Source of the DNA: Streptococcus suis
Lineage (GTDB): Bacteria; Bacillota; Bacilli; Lactobacillales; Streptococcaceae
NCBI GenBank assembly: GCA_029593505.1
Contig: JAKTNI010000002.1
Coordinates: 248,001 to 312,000 of the forward strand
Direction of reading: 5' to 3'
DNA: 64,000 nt
The stretch's first letter is position 1. The number at the start of each line of letters is the position of its first letter. This document shows positions 1 to 9,180 of this stretch, piece by piece. The position numbers and the translations under genes are program-made. Under the pieces are notes generated by a model that did no database searches, had not been told where the DNA came from, and saw only the letters and a list, made by a program, of their open reading frames with translations.

Positions 1-111
1 CTTATTTTTTATACAAATCAACGTTAAAATTTTTCTAGCAAACATGTTAAAATCAGTATACTATTCAGTATCTTGATTTTATTCGTAGTACTAATTGATT
101 TCAAAAATATT

Positions 112-975
112 TTAACGATAAACCATAGATAATAACTCATCAGCAGCTAGAATTCCCAAAGCATTTGCTGCCAACGGACTATCCCCAGTCAGTACATTAC
201 GATCCTTATGCACCTGACCGGTGATTCCTTCATTGACAACCGTAACTCCATTTTGTTGCAATGTTTCTTGTAAACGCCATTTCAATAATCCAGGCATGTA
301 GCCAATCTCTTGATTGGCTCCTTCATCTAAGCTATCTGGAAAAACAGTCATCTCATAGCCAGCAAAAAGAAAGTCTCCATCATTTAAAGTAGCTGCTAAT
401 AGGGCTGCTGGTCCATGACAAAGAGTCACAATTTTTTTATTGTTATTCATAGCCCAGTTGAGAAGTTCTTTCACATCATGACTTTCAGGAAGATTAATCA
501 AAGCACCATGCCCACCTGGAAAAAATACTGCTACATATGGTGAAGTAGGTCCAACTACTTGTGGTAAAATATCAACTAATTTTAATGGATTTTCTAATTT
601 TGGTAAGTATTCTTGATAGAAACTCATTACAGCCTCATCTTCTTCAGGCATTGCCCACATTTCTAATTTAACAGAATTTCCTGAAAGGGTAGCAATATCA
701 ATATCAAATCCAGCCGCAGCCATATGCATCATTGGAAGAAAAGTTTCAACGGGATGGTTTCCTGTGGAAAAGAACTTACCATTTTGCATTTGAATATAAC
801 GTTCATCTGAACCAACCATAAGAACTTTTTTATCTCTACCTGTGTAAGCTTGTTCAAATTTGTAGCCATCAAACGTAGTGACTGGACTAGTGTATAAACT
901 TAGTGAATAATCTGATGGAAAGTATGCATTATGTTCTGCACGATCACGTACGGGATTTTTACTTAATTCTGTCAT
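112..975 (-). CDS. hchA: Hsp31/HchA-type protein deglycase (glyoxalase III)
   Basis: This is a 287-residue member of the DJ-1/PfpI superfamily and fits the larger Hsp31/HchA branch in length. The nucleophile elbow is visible as VTLCHGPAA with Cys186 followed by His187, and an FFPGGHG segment lies near residue 152. HchA proteins act in the cytoplasm as methylglyoxal-detoxifying glyoxalase III, protein deglycase and holdase; this role is taken from the family. The start has a good ribosome site (GGAG about 8 bases upstream). It lies 19 bases downstream of a MarR-type regulator gene on the same strand, so the two probably form one operon induced by electrophile or oxidative stress. That stimulus is inferred. 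Confidence 0.9.
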   Translation of the reverse strand: MTELSKNPVRDRAEHNAYFPSDYSLSLYTSPVTTFDGYKFEQAYTGRDKKVLMVGSDERYIQMQNGKFFSTGNHPVETFLPMMHMAAAGFDIDIATLSGNSVKLEMWAMPEEDEAVMSFYQEYLPKLENPLKLVDILPQVVGPTSPYVAVFFPGGHGALINLPESHDVKELLNWAMNNNKKIVTLCHGPAALLAATLNDGDFLFAGYEMTVFPDSLDEGANQEIGYMPGLLKWRLQETLQQNGVTVVNEGITGQVHKDRNVLTGDSPLAANALGILAADELLSMVYR

Positions 976-994
976 TATATTTTCTCCATTTTTT

Positions 995-1384
995 CTAATT
1001 GTTTTTGAATGCCTCTAATGTTGTTTTGTATTTTTCTAAAATGGGAGCTATGGTGGCTAAACCCTCAGTAAGTCTTTCTTTACCTAAATTAGTCAATTTA
1101 ATTTCTACTATTCGTTTATCATCAACACAAATATGACGTTCAATAACACCACAATTTTTTTCAAAACGCACTAGCATACGCGAAGTTGCACTAACACTAA
1201 GATCAATTTTCTCACTAATTTCACTAATTTGAAGTTTTTGACCCTGACTTTCATTTAAAAAATATAAGGTTTGAAGCTCATTAGATGTAATAGGATGAGA
1301 TAATTTACTTAAAGTTCTCTCTATATCTTGACGTAACTTTTGCTCTAAGCGTCTTAAGGCTAACCAATTCTCCATATTTCCCAT
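995..1384 (-). CDS. MarR-family transcriptional regulator
   Basis: This 129-residue protein has the size and layout of a MarR winged-helix repressor. It has an N-terminal helix, a recognition region around residues 52-75 ([18 protein letters not shown]), a wing near [18 protein letters not shown], and a C-terminal dimerisation helix. The start ATG follows AGGAG with 8-base spacing. It is the first gene of a probable operon with hchA. Two near-identical 14-base sites containing TTGCGCAA/TTGCACAA flank the promoter upstream and are plausible operators for autoregulation. The inducer is unknown. It carries a Cys near the DNA-binding wing ([11 protein letters not shown]), which could make it redox-sensitive; that is speculation. 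Confidence 0.88.
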   Translation of the reverse strand: MGNMENWLALRRLEQKLRQDIERTLSKLSHPITSNELQTLYFLNESQGQKLQISEISEKIDLSVSATSRMLVRFEKNCGVIERHICVDDKRIVEIKLTNLGKERLTEGLATIAPILEKYKTTLEAFKNN

Positions 1385-1512
1385 GTATGTTCTCCTAATA
1401 ATAATCTTTTATAATCGCATTTCTACTATGATTATTATACACTAAAAATTAAAAATTCTAACTCCTTCCTGAATATACTATATCATTAGCTACGTAAAAA
1501 ATGATTGGTTGT

Positions 1513-1553
1513 TATCAAGATATATTAGTTGCACAAACAAATATATCTTGATA
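1513..1553. repeat. 14-bp perfect inverted repeat at the predicted marR transcript start
   Basis: The arms TATCAAGATATATT (1513-1526) and AATATATCTTGATA (1540-1553) are perfectly complementary with a 13-base spacer. It overlaps the predicted start of the marR-hchA mRNA, so it would form a 5'-terminal stem-loop in RNA or serve as a DNA operator. The spacer contains a TTGCACAA motif. Confidence 0.6.
1528..1541. promoter_or_regulatory. Candidate MarR operator, downstream copy
   Basis: GTTGCACAAACAAA is a near-copy of the site at 1594-1607 and lies just downstream of the predicted transcription start, within the inverted-repeat loop. Two such sites flanking a promoter suit autorepression. Confidence 0.45.
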
Positions 1554-1556
1554 GTA

Positions 1557-1585
1557 AGTATAAGATAACAATAAGTAATTGTCAA
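1557..1585 (-). promoter_or_regulatory. Sigma-A promoter of marR-hchA
   Basis: On the minus strand TTGACA (1580-1585) is followed after exactly 17 bases by TATACT (1557-1562). Transcription would start near 1550, leaving a 5' leader of about 165 bases before marR. Confidence 0.75.
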
Positions 1586-1593
1586 TTTATTTG

Positions 1594-1607
1594 CTTGCGC
1601 AAACAAA
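1594..1607. promoter_or_regulatory. Candidate MarR operator, upstream copy
   Basis: CTTGCGCAAACAAA contains the palindrome TTGCGCAA and sits just upstream of the -35 box of the marR promoter. It matches 12 of 14 bases of the copy at 1528-1541. Short TTGC/GCAA palindromes are typical MarR-family targets; binding here is inferred. Confidence 0.45.
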
Positions 1608-1877
1608 GTATTTCGTTATAGTCTAATTCCGCTTATCATCATAAACTCAACTGAAACTTTAGCTAGTTCAACACTATACCAATATTTCATATGTGTACCC
1701 ATCACCACTAATTAGTTACCAAAATCCCAGATACTTACTTATTTCATTCATTACAGAAAGAATGTCAAAAATATTTTTGTAGTTAGTTTCGATGCTACCT
1801 ATTGTTACAATAGTCATTTTATTGAGCATAATATATTATTATTCAATAAAAAAATATCGTTTTTCGTTGTTTTTTTA

Positions 1878-1906
1878 TTGATATTCGATAATTTTTGTGC
1901 TAATAT
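1878..1906 (+). promoter_or_regulatory. Sigma-A promoter of the DUF2975 gene
   Basis: TTGATA (1878-1883), a 17-base spacer and TAATAT (1901-1906) precede the DUF2975 start by 27 bases. The gene's ribosome site TAGGAGAC follows directly. Confidence 0.65.
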
Positions 1907-1933
1907 ATTAAAAAATAAATTAGGAGACTATAT

Positions 1934-2407
1934 ATGAAAACAATACATACCACATATGAAGATTGGAGCATTCGTCTAACAAAATATTGCTTGATAATCC
2001 TACTCATAGCAGCTATCGGACTTATGTGTACAGGAACTTGGGTTGTTGATCTAGCCATTATTTATCCATCACCATTCTTACAAGGAGACAGTCGCTACTT
2101 AACCATGCTCATTTTGGGATACCTACTTGGAATATTAGCTGTTATTTTTCTACTTCATCTCTACCAACTCGTCTCTCGTATTGGGAACGAACAAATTTTT
2201 ATTCCTAGAAATGTTCGCAGTTTACAACTACTGGGTTGGGAAATGGGATTAGCTACTATCATTTCTTTTCTTCTAGGAATTAGCTGTTATATCCCTGTTT
2301 TACTAATTACAGTTGCCAGCATAGCTCTAACACTAGTTATACGAGTCATTAGAAATGCTTTTGGAAAAGCTGTTGAATTACAAGAACAAGTAGATTACAC
2401 CGTTTAA
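1934..2407 (+). CDS. DUF2975-like four-helix membrane protein
   Basis: This is a 157-residue protein with four hydrophobic segments, at about residues 18-40, 55-78, 100-120 and 122-140. Size, topology and the adjacent small Cro/CI-type regulator fit the DUF2975 family, whose function is not established. It is the first gene of a tight three-gene plus-strand operon: 15 bases separate it from the HTH gene and the next starts one base after that stops. The module layout suggests the membrane protein works with the small DNA-binding protein, perhaps in sensing or toxin-antitoxin-like control. No function can be assigned from sequence alone. Confidence 0.75.
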   Translation: MKTIHTTYEDWSIRLTKYCLIILLIAAIGLMCTGTWVVDLAIIYPSPFLQGDSRYLTMLILGYLLGILAVIFLLHLYQLVSRIGNEQIFIPRNVRSLQLLGWEMGLATIISFLLGISCYIPVLLITVASIALTLVIRVIRNAFGKAVELQEQVDYTV

Positions 2408-2422
2408 AAATCCGGAGGGAAT

Positions 2423-2635
2423 ATGATACAAATTAATTTAGACATTCTCATGGCTCAAAAAAAAATTAGCGCTGGTCGTTTGGCAGAGTTAATCGATCTA
2501 ACTCCTGCCAATCTATCTATTTTAAAAAATAACAAAGCCAAAGCTATCCGTTTTTCAACCTTAAATGCTCTCTGTCGAGAATTGAATTGTCAACCGGGAG
2601 ATATTTTAGAATATATTCCAGATGAGGAGCAATAA
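2423..2635 (+). CDS. Small XRE/YozG-type helix-turn-helix regulator
   Basis: This 70-residue protein is almost entirely one Cro/CI-type HTH domain. KISAGRLAELIDLTPANLSI forms the HTH core, and it ends with the common LCRELNCQPGDILEYIPD signature of YozG-like regulators. The ribosome site CCGGAGGGA precedes its ATG. It lies between two membrane-protein genes with almost no spacing, so it is co-transcribed with them. It probably controls their own promoter; that target is inferred. Confidence 0.85.
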   Translation: MIQINLDILMAQKKISAGRLAELIDLTPANLSILKNNKAKAIRFSTLNALCRELNCQPGDILEYIPDEEQ

Positions 2636-2636
2636 C

Positions 2637-4037
2637 ATGGATCATTCATCATTTAATTCCACTGTGTCTCAACACGAGATTATCCAACCTCTATCAACCA
2701 AAAAAACATCGCAAACCATCCTTCAATCGCTAAATTCCACCCAATTAACTATCTATAAAATTGGTGCAGGATTCAGTTACATATTGGCTTATGTTTACGT
2801 ATTAATGTTATGGGAAAATAGATCGACTTATTATTTTCCTTTATCTTTAGTTTTTATAGCCTGCATCGAGACAGGAATAACGGATAAAAAAAAGAGCTAT
2901 CTATCAACTAACAATAACACAATAGAAACAAACTTCTTTCTTTTCACAACATTGGCTCAAGCCCTTTCCTTAACCATCTGGGGATATGGAAATGATGAAG
3001 TTGCTTTGTTCCAATTTGTCATGATACATATCAGTTTTGTATTTTATGTATTGGCACGCAGTAATTGGCTTAGTCAAGAAAGACTAGGCATATTGGTTTG
3101 GTATGATTTCCTAACTGGTTTCTTTAAACTTCCTTTTAGCCATCTTTTTCTCCGTTTATCTACTCTGTTATTTCATGCTACCACCCGTTCAACTGAGCAA
3201 TCTCATCATAAACGACCAGTTTATATACTAAAAATTTTTAGTATATTGGCTATTAGTATTGGTTTAACTATATATTTAGTTACATTTGTTGGTGGGCAGT
3301 TAATTCAGGTTTCAAATGCTTTTGCAAATACAATCAATAGTATTTATCTGACTTTTCTAGATACACTTAATTTATTTCATCATATAGATGTTACTCTATT
3401 ATTTTTGCACTGGCTTTTCTCTCTACCAATTGGAGCTTGGCTATTTGGTCTTATAGCTGGAAGTATTTTGAAACGCCCTGAAAAACGGCTAAACTATCAA
3501 ATTTTTCAAAATACTTTAATACCTTTTCGTGTATTTCCTCCATTCACAGCTTATATTCTCATAGGCAGTCTATGCTTCATTTATTTACTTTTCTTCGCTG
3601 TTGGTATAAGTCAAATAGCTGAACTACTCTCTTTACAAGGAATATCGCCTCAGCACGCCTCTTCAACTGCTGTATCTGGATTTTGGCAACTAGTACGTGT
3701 TTCTCTATTAAACTTTGCAGTTCTAGGTGGTTTTTATCTAGTAGGTAGACAACCACTGTGGGAACAAAAAACAACTCGTTGGCTTGTAACACTTTTATTC
3801 ATATTTACTAGCTTGTTAGCTTTATTAGCTGCATGGAAACTATTTGCAATCTATATATTCTTTTACGGACCAACCCCGTTACGTCTCTTATCTGGCTGGT
3901 TTATATTAGTATTACTTGTTTGGTGTGGACTAACAATTACTCGTTTCTTCAGGCCTATTCAAGCTATTCGTTACGGAATATTTTATGCAGTATTTAGTTT
4001 CACTATGCTATCTTATATCTATCATTTCATTTTGTAA
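2637..4037 (+). CDS. Multi-pass membrane protein, DUF4153/DUF4173-like
   Basis: This is a polytopic membrane protein of about 466 residues with roughly ten or more hydrophobic segments after an 80-residue soluble N-terminus. I chose the ATG at 2637 because it has a GAGGAG ribosome site 8 bases upstream inside the preceding gene, whereas the ATG five codons earlier overlaps that site. The long run of helices and its place behind DUF2975 and an XRE regulator recall DUF4153/DUF4173 proteins. This assignment is tentative. A strong bidirectional terminator follows. No catalytic motif is evident. Confidence 0.7.
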   Translation: MDHSSFNSTVSQHEIIQPLSTKKTSQTILQSLNSTQLTIYKIGAGFSYILAYVYVLMLWENRSTYYFPLSLVFIACIETGITDKKKSYLSTNNNTIETNFFLFTTLAQALSLTIWGYGNDEVALFQFVMIHISFVFYVLARSNWLSQERLGILVWYDFLTGFFKLPFSHLFLRLSTLLFHATTRSTEQSHHKRPVYILKIFSILAISIGLTIYLVTFVGGQLIQVSNAFANTINSIYLTFLDTLNLFHHIDVTLLFLHWLFSLPIGAWLFGLIAGSILKRPEKRLNYQIFQNTLIPFRVFPPFTAYILIGSLCFIYLLFFAVGISQIAELLSLQGISPQHASSTAVSGFWQLVRVSLLNFAVLGGFYLVGRQPLWEQKTTRWLVTLLFIFTSLLALLAAWKLFAIYIFFYGPTPLRLLSGWFILVLLVWCGLTITRFFRPIQAIRYGIFYAVFSFTMLSYIYHFIL

Positions 4038-4061
4038 TATGCAAAAAAGTCCAAAAATAAT

Positions 4062-4095
4062 AAAAGACTCAAACTACGTTGTTTTTGAGTCTTTT
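4062..4095. terminator. Bidirectional intrinsic terminator
   Basis: The arms AAAAGACTCAAA and TTTGAGTCTTTT form a 12-bp stem with A and T runs on the two sides. It can terminate both the plus-strand membrane operon and the convergent rsuA gene. Confidence 0.8.
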
Positions 4096-4168
4096 ACTAC
4101 AACTTTTTACTGGTGAATAGATTTCTGTTGCCCTCTATGCATGGTCGGTAATAACGATAAAAGAATTG

Positions 4169-4897
4169 TCACAACAAAACTCCAAAGTTTTCCAAACTCA
4201 TCAACTCCTCGTTGGTCAATCTTCTATAGCCTCCTAAAGATAGCTTGTCGTCTAGCCGAAGCGGTCCCATAGAGAGACGCTGCAAATCAATCACTTCCTT
4301 GCCACAAGCTTTTACCATACGTTTGACTTGATGAAACTTCCCTTCTTTAATGCAAATTTCCACAATAGACTGCTGTGTTGCTCTATTGACAGACAAAACT
4401 GTCAATTTGGCTGGTTGACAAGTAAAATCTTTTAATTGAATGCCTTGAGAAAATCGTGTGACATCTAGCGCATCCATTACCCCATTCACTTTTGCTTGAT
4501 ATACCTTGTCTACGTGCCTTTTTGGAGATAACATAGCGTGCGCCAATGGACCATTATTTGTCAACAATAATAATCCATGTGTATCTATATCTAAACGTCC
4601 TACTGGAAACACCTGCTTATTCCGAGCAGTATCATCTAATAAATCTAAAACAGTCCGATGTTGACTATCTTCTGTGGCAGAAATAACACCCTTAGGTTTG
4701 TTTAGTAAATAATAGACAAAAGATTCATACTTCAAGAGAGTTCCAGAAACAGAAACCTGGGAACTACCTGCATCAATTTGACGTTTCGGTGATCGTTCTA
4801 CTTGACCATCAACAGTCACTTGTTTGCTTTTTAAGAGTTTCTTAACTTCGCTACGACTACCAATACCACAATCCACTAAGTATTTATCCAATCTCAC
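4169..4897 (-). CDS. rsuA: 16S rRNA pseudouridine synthase RsuA-type
   Basis: This 242-residue enzyme has an N-terminal S4 RNA-binding domain (MRLDKYLVDCGIGSRSEVKK) and an RsuA/RluB-type catalytic domain. The catalytic Asp is in GRLDIDTHGLLLLTN, and LLNKPKGVISAT is the usual lead-in motif. The family makes a single pseudouridine in 16S rRNA (position 516 in E. coli). The start codon is GTG, supported by GGGAGGAAC about 8 bases upstream. It appears to be transcribed alone and converges with the upstream membrane operon. Confidence 0.92.
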   Translation of the reverse strand: MRLDKYLVDCGIGSRSEVKKLLKSKQVTVDGQVERSPKRQIDAGSSQVSVSGTLLKYESFVYYLLNKPKGVISATEDSQHRTVLDLLDDTARNKQVFPVGRLDIDTHGLLLLTNNGPLAHAMLSPKRHVDKVYQAKVNGVMDALDVTRFSQGIQLKDFTCQPAKLTVLSVNRATQQSIVEICIKEGKFHQVKRMVKACGKEVIDLQRLSMGPLRLDDKLSLGGYRRLTNEELMSLENFGVLL

Positions 4898-5058
4898 ACT
4901 TGTTCCTCCCTATGATAATATCATCTAAGGCGTCATTTATTTTTTCGCTACACATCCAACTAATTGTTACAGAGTGCAACTCCTTTATGACCGTTTAACC
5001 TTCTACTCATCATTTGCCACAATAGTTTTTCGCTCTTATATACATTTGTAAATCCATT

Positions 5059-6225
5059 TTAATCAAGACTTTCTATAGTCTTTCTTGGTTTGCATAATAG
5101 GAAAACTCCTAACATAAATGTAGACACTGCTAAGAACAAGAAAATTTGGCGATTATCCGAAAAGAAAATACCAATTATTTTTAAAAAATAAGGAGTAAAA
5201 GCCGAGCCAATATTGCACCCCAATAAAACGACAGCAGTTGCAGTATTAATTAAACGAGCAGGAATAACATCTGACACAGATTGAAAAGCCACGGTCATAA
5301 TCAAACTATAAAAGAAGCCGGACAAAATAGTCATTGCTCCTAGACTGTAAAAACCAGTCGCCAATCCCATCCCCATATACGCTACAGCTAAACCGACACA
5401 AGAAAGCCCTCCTAGTCTTGCTCCAAATGTTTCCAAACATTTGGCAAATAAGATACCAGATACTATGCCTATGAGTTGTTGCAAACTAAGAACAAGACTA
5501 GCTTGACTAGCTGTTCCCATTCCCATTTCAGTGACCATCAGAGATGTTCTCATATTGACAACTGTATTCAGAAAAACGCCCATACCTGCTAAAAATGCAT
5601 AGAAAAGCGCTTGTTTCCATTGAGTAGGTGATAATCTTTCCTTGATAACTGCATTTTCCTCAAAATCTATCTCTTTTTTCTCTCTACTTGGTACAAACAT
5701 AAGATAGAGTAGGAGCACCACAAATGCAAAAGAATATACAGCAAAAGCAAGATACCACGCTATCTTTATTAGAAAACCTACCAAAAATGTGAGAAAAGAA
5801 ACACCTACTACTTCAGCTGAACCACGATAGCCCATCATTTGAACTTTTTCGTGTCCTTCAAAACGCTCACTAATGATCGAAACAGCTTTGGCATTGATCA
5901 ATCCGATTCCCACTCCTAATAACAGACGAGATAGAAAGACCCAGATATAACTCTGATAGGCTAAAGGCATCATACCAGCCAACCCTAAAATCAGCAATCC
6001 TAGTACAATCATTTGCTTTTCTCTTAACCACTTCGTTAAAAGAGTATTGCTAAGCAAAATAATCATAATCGTGAAAGAAGGCAGCGAAATTAAGAGTTCA
6101 ACTTTTTCAGGAGAAAATGTCCTATATTTCTCCAACATATACGGCAAAGCAGAAGAAATGGAATAAGTAGACACTAACATGGTTGATAGAGCCAACAGGC
6201 TAATTTTTTCTAATGTACGTTTCAC
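5059..6225 (-). CDS. MFS transporter
   Basis: This 388-residue protein shows about 12 hydrophobic helices typical of the major facilitator superfamily. A charged central loop (PSREKKEIDFEENAVIKERL, about residues 179-198) separates the two six-helix halves, and a motif-A-like LTKWLREKQMIVLG stretch follows helix 2. The start is GTG with a clear AAAGGAGTT ribosome site. The substrate is not predictable; drug/metabolite exporters of the YybF/CynX type are nearest in feel. It is a single gene, divergent from peptide deformylase. Confidence 0.88.
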   Translation of the reverse strand: MKRTLEKISLLALSTMLVSTYSISSALPYMLEKYRTFSPEKVELLISLPSFTIMIILLSNTLLTKWLREKQMIVLGLLILGLAGMMPLAYQSYIWVFLSRLLLGVGIGLINAKAVSIISERFEGHEKVQMMGYRGSAEVVGVSFLTFLVGFLIKIAWYLAFAVYSFAFVVLLLYLMFVPSREKKEIDFEENAVIKERLSPTQWKQALFYAFLAGMGVFLNTVVNMRTSLMVTEMGMGTASQASLVLSLQQLIGIVSGILFAKCLETFGARLGGLSCVGLAVAYMGMGLATGFYSLGAMTILSGFFYSLIMTVAFQSVSDVIPARLINTATAVVLLGCNIGSAFTPYFLKIIGIFFSDNRQIFLFLAVSTFMLGVFLLCKPRKTIESLD

Positions 6226-6356
6226 AGCAACTCCTTTAAAAAATACTCTCTATTTACAGTATAACAAATTTTTGAATCTATGAGCAGGACATTCTAGCTT
6301 TTCTTCTCCTTTTATTCATGTTATACTGGAACAAGATAGAAAACAAGGAGTGAAAC

Positions 6357-6971
6357 ATGTCTGTCATTGAAACATTAACCAAACCTGCCCACCTGATTGA
6401 TATGGATGACATTATCAGAGAAGGGCATCCAACTCTTCGTCAAACAGCTCAAGAAGTCACATTTCCTCTCTCGGATCAAGAAATCATCTTGGGAGAGAAA
6501 ATGATGCAATTTCTGAAACATTCTCAAGATCCTATCATGGCAGAGAAGATGAAACTCCGTGGTGGAGTTGGACTAGCAGCACCTCAAATTGATATTTCCA
6601 AACGCATCATTGCTGTTCTAGTTCCGAATCCAGAAGATGACGAAGGAAACCCACCTAGTCAAGCTTATTCCCTACAAGAAGTAATGTACAATCCCAAAAT
6701 AGTAGCCCACTCTATTCAAGAGTCTGCTATTGAAGGAGGGGAAGGTTGCCTGTCTGTAGATCGTGAAGTTCAAGGCTATGTCGTCCGCCACGCTCGTATA
6801 ACAGTAGACTATATGGATAAAAACGGAGAGCAACACCGTATCAAACTTAAAGGGTTCAATGCCATCGTAGTCCAACACGAAATTGATCACCTCAATGGAA
6901 TCATGTTCTATGATCGAATAGATCCAGAACACCCATTCGCTGTCAAAGAGGGAATGTTAGTAATTGAATAA
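6357..6971 (+). CDS. def: Peptide deformylase
   Basis: This 204-residue iron-type metalloenzyme removes the formyl group from nascent proteins at the ribosome exit. All three hallmark motifs are present: [14 protein letters not shown] and QHEIDHLNG, giving the Cys and two His metal ligands plus the catalytic Glu. The length and the insertion between motifs 1 and 2 ([19 protein letters not shown]) mark the type-2 class of Gram-positive bacteria. An AAGGAG ribosome site precedes the ATG, and an extended -10 (TGTTATACT, near 6319-6327) is a possible promoter. A strong terminator follows. Confidence 0.97.
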   Translation: MSVIETLTKPAHLIDMDDIIREGHPTLRQTAQEVTFPLSDQEIILGEKMMQFLKHSQDPIMAEKMKLRGGVGLAAPQIDISKRIIAVLVPNPEDDEGNPPSQAYSLQEVMYNPKIVAHSIQESAIEGGEGCLSVDREVQGYVVRHARITVDYMDKNGEQHRIKLKGFNAIVVQHEIDHLNGIMFYDRIDPEHPFAVKEGMLVIE

Positions 6972-6974
6972 AAG

Positions 6975-7007
6975 AAAAAAATTGACTATTTTTAGTCAAT
7001 TTTTTTT
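6975..7007 (+). terminator. Intrinsic terminator of def
   Basis: AAAAATTGACTA pairs with TAGTCAATTTTT, followed by a T run of eight. Confidence 0.85.
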
Positions 7008-7119
7008 GAAAATAACAAAGTTATTTGTCTAGCTGATAAAAAAATCATACTCTTCCCTAAGCTCAACTTTTACTTCATACAAAACCAAACACATTCTATA
7101 TAGTTTCGCACAATTTGCA

Positions 7120-7431
7120 TCATCGTTCCTTAGTAGAATGAGATGTTCTTTTCATCATGAAATTCCACATAGACGCTGCTCCTGTTGAGGGAAATACTCT
7201 TTGTAATTCACCGTAAAACTCTTGAACAGGCTTTGATAAGCGATTGTGAATAGCAGGGATGGCTAAATTTTTCTTTAAATCACTCACAATTCTCATGGTA
7301 TCAACTCCTTGTTCCACCTGTATCATAGCCGATTGAAGAAGCTGCTTCTCAAAAGACAAAATCTCATTGTTCTCTAATACACAATGAAGCAACTCTGATA
7401 AATACTGACTATCTCTATTTTGCAATTGCAT
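7120..7431 (-). CDS. Bacteriocin immunity protein, EntA_Immun-like
   Basis: This is a 103-residue soluble, mostly helical protein. Its size, helix-rich pattern and ending match the enterocin A-type immunity proteins that guard against class IIa/IIb bacteriocins by acting at the mannose PTS receptor. The similarity is by overall pattern, not by a single motif. A GGGAGG ribosome site is 7-8 bases before the ATG. It stands alone, separated by 260 bases from the lactococcin-972-type locus. It therefore probably gives immunity to a different bacteriocin class that is not encoded here (an orphan immunity gene). Confidence 0.7.
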   Translation of the reverse strand: MQLQNRDSQYLSELLHCVLENNEILSFEKQLLQSAMIQVEQGVDTMRIVSDLKKNLAIPAIHNRLSKPVQEFYGELQRVFPSTGAASMWNFMMKRTSHSTKER

Positions 7432-7691
7432 GTCATTAACCTCCCGTGTGCAGAATCAAAGAAATTAGTATTTAAGTTATTGATTGACCAACTGTTTGTA
7501 TTTTTTATAGCATGAGGCTATTTGTACTAAACAGAGTACTTTTCATCCTATTATTTCTAATAAAGATCATATGGTTTAGCCACATACGTATATCCCAAAC
7601 ATTCTAAAAGAATGCAAGTACTATTTTGGGGTTGATTTCTGCTGTATAAAATCTTTCTGTGATAAGTGGATTTCTAAGTATCACTTCTACT

Positions 7692-8343
7692 TTATAAATA
7701 TAACAGGACAACTTGCCTAAATATTTCCTGACCATCTAAAATTAACTCCTGAAAGAGAAGATAGTCAGCAAAAATTACACCTCCAACAAGCAACAAGTAA
7801 ACTACTAAACGATTCGAGAAATATACTTGCACCAAATGATTGAGGCTAACCAAAATAATCTCCATACAAAGTATACCAAGAACCACCCACACCAAGTAAA
7901 CTTTATTCGATAGAAACCATACCCAAAGTTCTTGATTATGAAGTAGATTCAAATACATTCCCTGCTTCGAATGAGACAAGAGTATAATTCCATCGTCAGC
8001 ATATCCCCAGCCACTGACTAGCCCATTGAGCACCAAAAGACTAATTAGAAAAAATAAGGTAAAACCAATTGATATACATACACCAATTAGCCATTTGGTT
8101 ACCAATACTCTCTTCAAATTAACAGGCTGAGTCTGGTACATTCGCCAGTTATTTCCAGACACCTCTACCGCCTTTCCTCTACTACCAATCCAAACTGCAA
8201 TCAATAACAATAGCCAAATGTATATAACCACGACCAAATATCCGATGCAACAATCTCATAAGGGGCAAGGTGAAACAATAAAACACTGCAGGAAAGAACA
8301 ATTACACCACTTAAAATAAGATATTTTTATCAAGCTGTTTCAT
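7692..8343 (-). pseudogene. Frameshifted bacteriocin-locus membrane permease
   Basis: An intact start (ATG at 8343, with AAGGGG upstream) opens MKQLDKNILF and then hits a stop. Shifting frame continues the coherent SGVIVLSCSVLLFHLAPYE and ASDIW. A second shift near 8230-8240 leads into a 181-codon open frame with five or so hydrophobic segments. The pieces read as one former membrane protein of about 215 residues, like an ABC-2-type permease. It is separated from the upstream ABC ATPase by a terminator. The reconstructed frames support a decayed gene; a sequencing error would have to be double. Confidence 0.6.
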
Positions 8344-8477
8344 TATGGTACCCCTTTTCATAACTGACTAATTTCAATTCAAATCTACACCTTCGTAAAT
8401 AAGGTAAACCATTTTACAAGATAATAACACATTTCATTTGGGAAAACAACAAAATATGAGCAGCATTTTTTACAAAA

Positions 8478-8500
8478 AGAGAAGATCATTACAATCTTCT
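8478..8500 (-). terminator. Intrinsic terminator after the bacteriocin ABC ATPase
   Basis: On the minus strand GAGAAGAT pairs with ATCTTCTC over a 7-base loop and is followed by TTTTTG. It lies 47 bases after the ATPase stop and ends the lactococcin-972-type operon. Confidence 0.75.
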
Positions 8501-8546
8501 CAATATGAGCATTACCTTTTACTCCCTAATAAAACGCCATGCCTCT

Positions 8547-9179
8547 CTACAAATCTTCCATGCGAACTACTACATCTGCTTTTTCCCAAACAGCAGGATT
8601 ATGTGCAGCGATAATAATGATTTTATTCTCTGTTTTGAGTGAGGTCAAGAGTTCTATAACTTCTTGAGAATTGACAGGATCTAAGGAAGCGGTAGGTTCA
8701 TCTGCCAAGATTAAAGGAGGATTTTTTAAAAAGATTTTTGCCAAGGCAACCCGTTGAGCTTCACCACCTGACAGTTCATATATTTTCTGATCTAAGGTTA
8801 GATGTGAGAGATTTACTTTCTCTAAAACTTCCAATTTGCGCACTAGCTTATCCTTTTTGGATAGCTTTTGTCCAATAAACCCTAATTCCAAATTCTGACC
8901 AACTGTCTCATTTTCAATCAAACCAAAATGTTGAAATAAATAACCTAAATAATCACGATAAAATATATGCGCATTAATCTTTTTGATATCTTTTCCACCA
9001 TATTCAACCAGACCGTCATCATAAGGGATTAGCTTGGCAATGATATCCAACAGTGTTGACTTCCCACTCCCACTTTTGCCAATAAGAGCGTAAATTTTTC
9101 CCTCCTCAAAGGTCAAATTGATTTTTTCCAATATCACTCGATTGGAAAATTGCTTCTGTAAATTTCTAATTTCAATCAT
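8547..9179 (-). CDS. ABC transporter ATP-binding protein, lactococcin-972 group
   Basis: This 210-residue ATPase has a complete motif set: Walker A GKSGSGKST, Q-loop at YLFQHFG, signature LSGGEAQRVALAK, Walker B PPLILADEP and H-loop AAHNPAVW. It lies one base downstream of the large membrane partner gene and was surely translated with it. Together they match the ATPase/7TM pairs found next to lactococcin-972-type bacteriocins. These are thought to confer immunity or export, and the distinction is unresolved in the family. There is no fused permease domain. Confidence 0.9.
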   Translation of the reverse strand: MIEIRNLQKQFSNRVILEKINLTFEEGKIYALIGKSGSGKSTLLDIIAKLIPYDDGLVEYGGKDIKKINAHIFYRDYLGYLFQHFGLIENETVGQNLELGFIGQKLSKKDKLVRKLEVLEKVNLSHLTLDQKIYELSGGEAQRVALAKIFLKNPPLILADEPTASLDPVNSQEVIELLTSLKTENKIIIIAAHNPAVWEKADVVVRMEDL

Positions 9180-9180
9180 A

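Larger units (their letters stand above)
1385..1933. other. Divergent regulatory intergenic region (marR / DUF2975)
   Basis: This 549-base AT-rich stretch has no convincing gene. On the minus strand it holds the marR-hchA promoter, its candidate operators and a 14-bp inverted repeat around the predicted transcript start. On the plus strand its right end holds a sigma-A promoter for the DUF2975 gene. The middle (about 1620-1860) shows nothing I can name. Confidence 0.6.
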
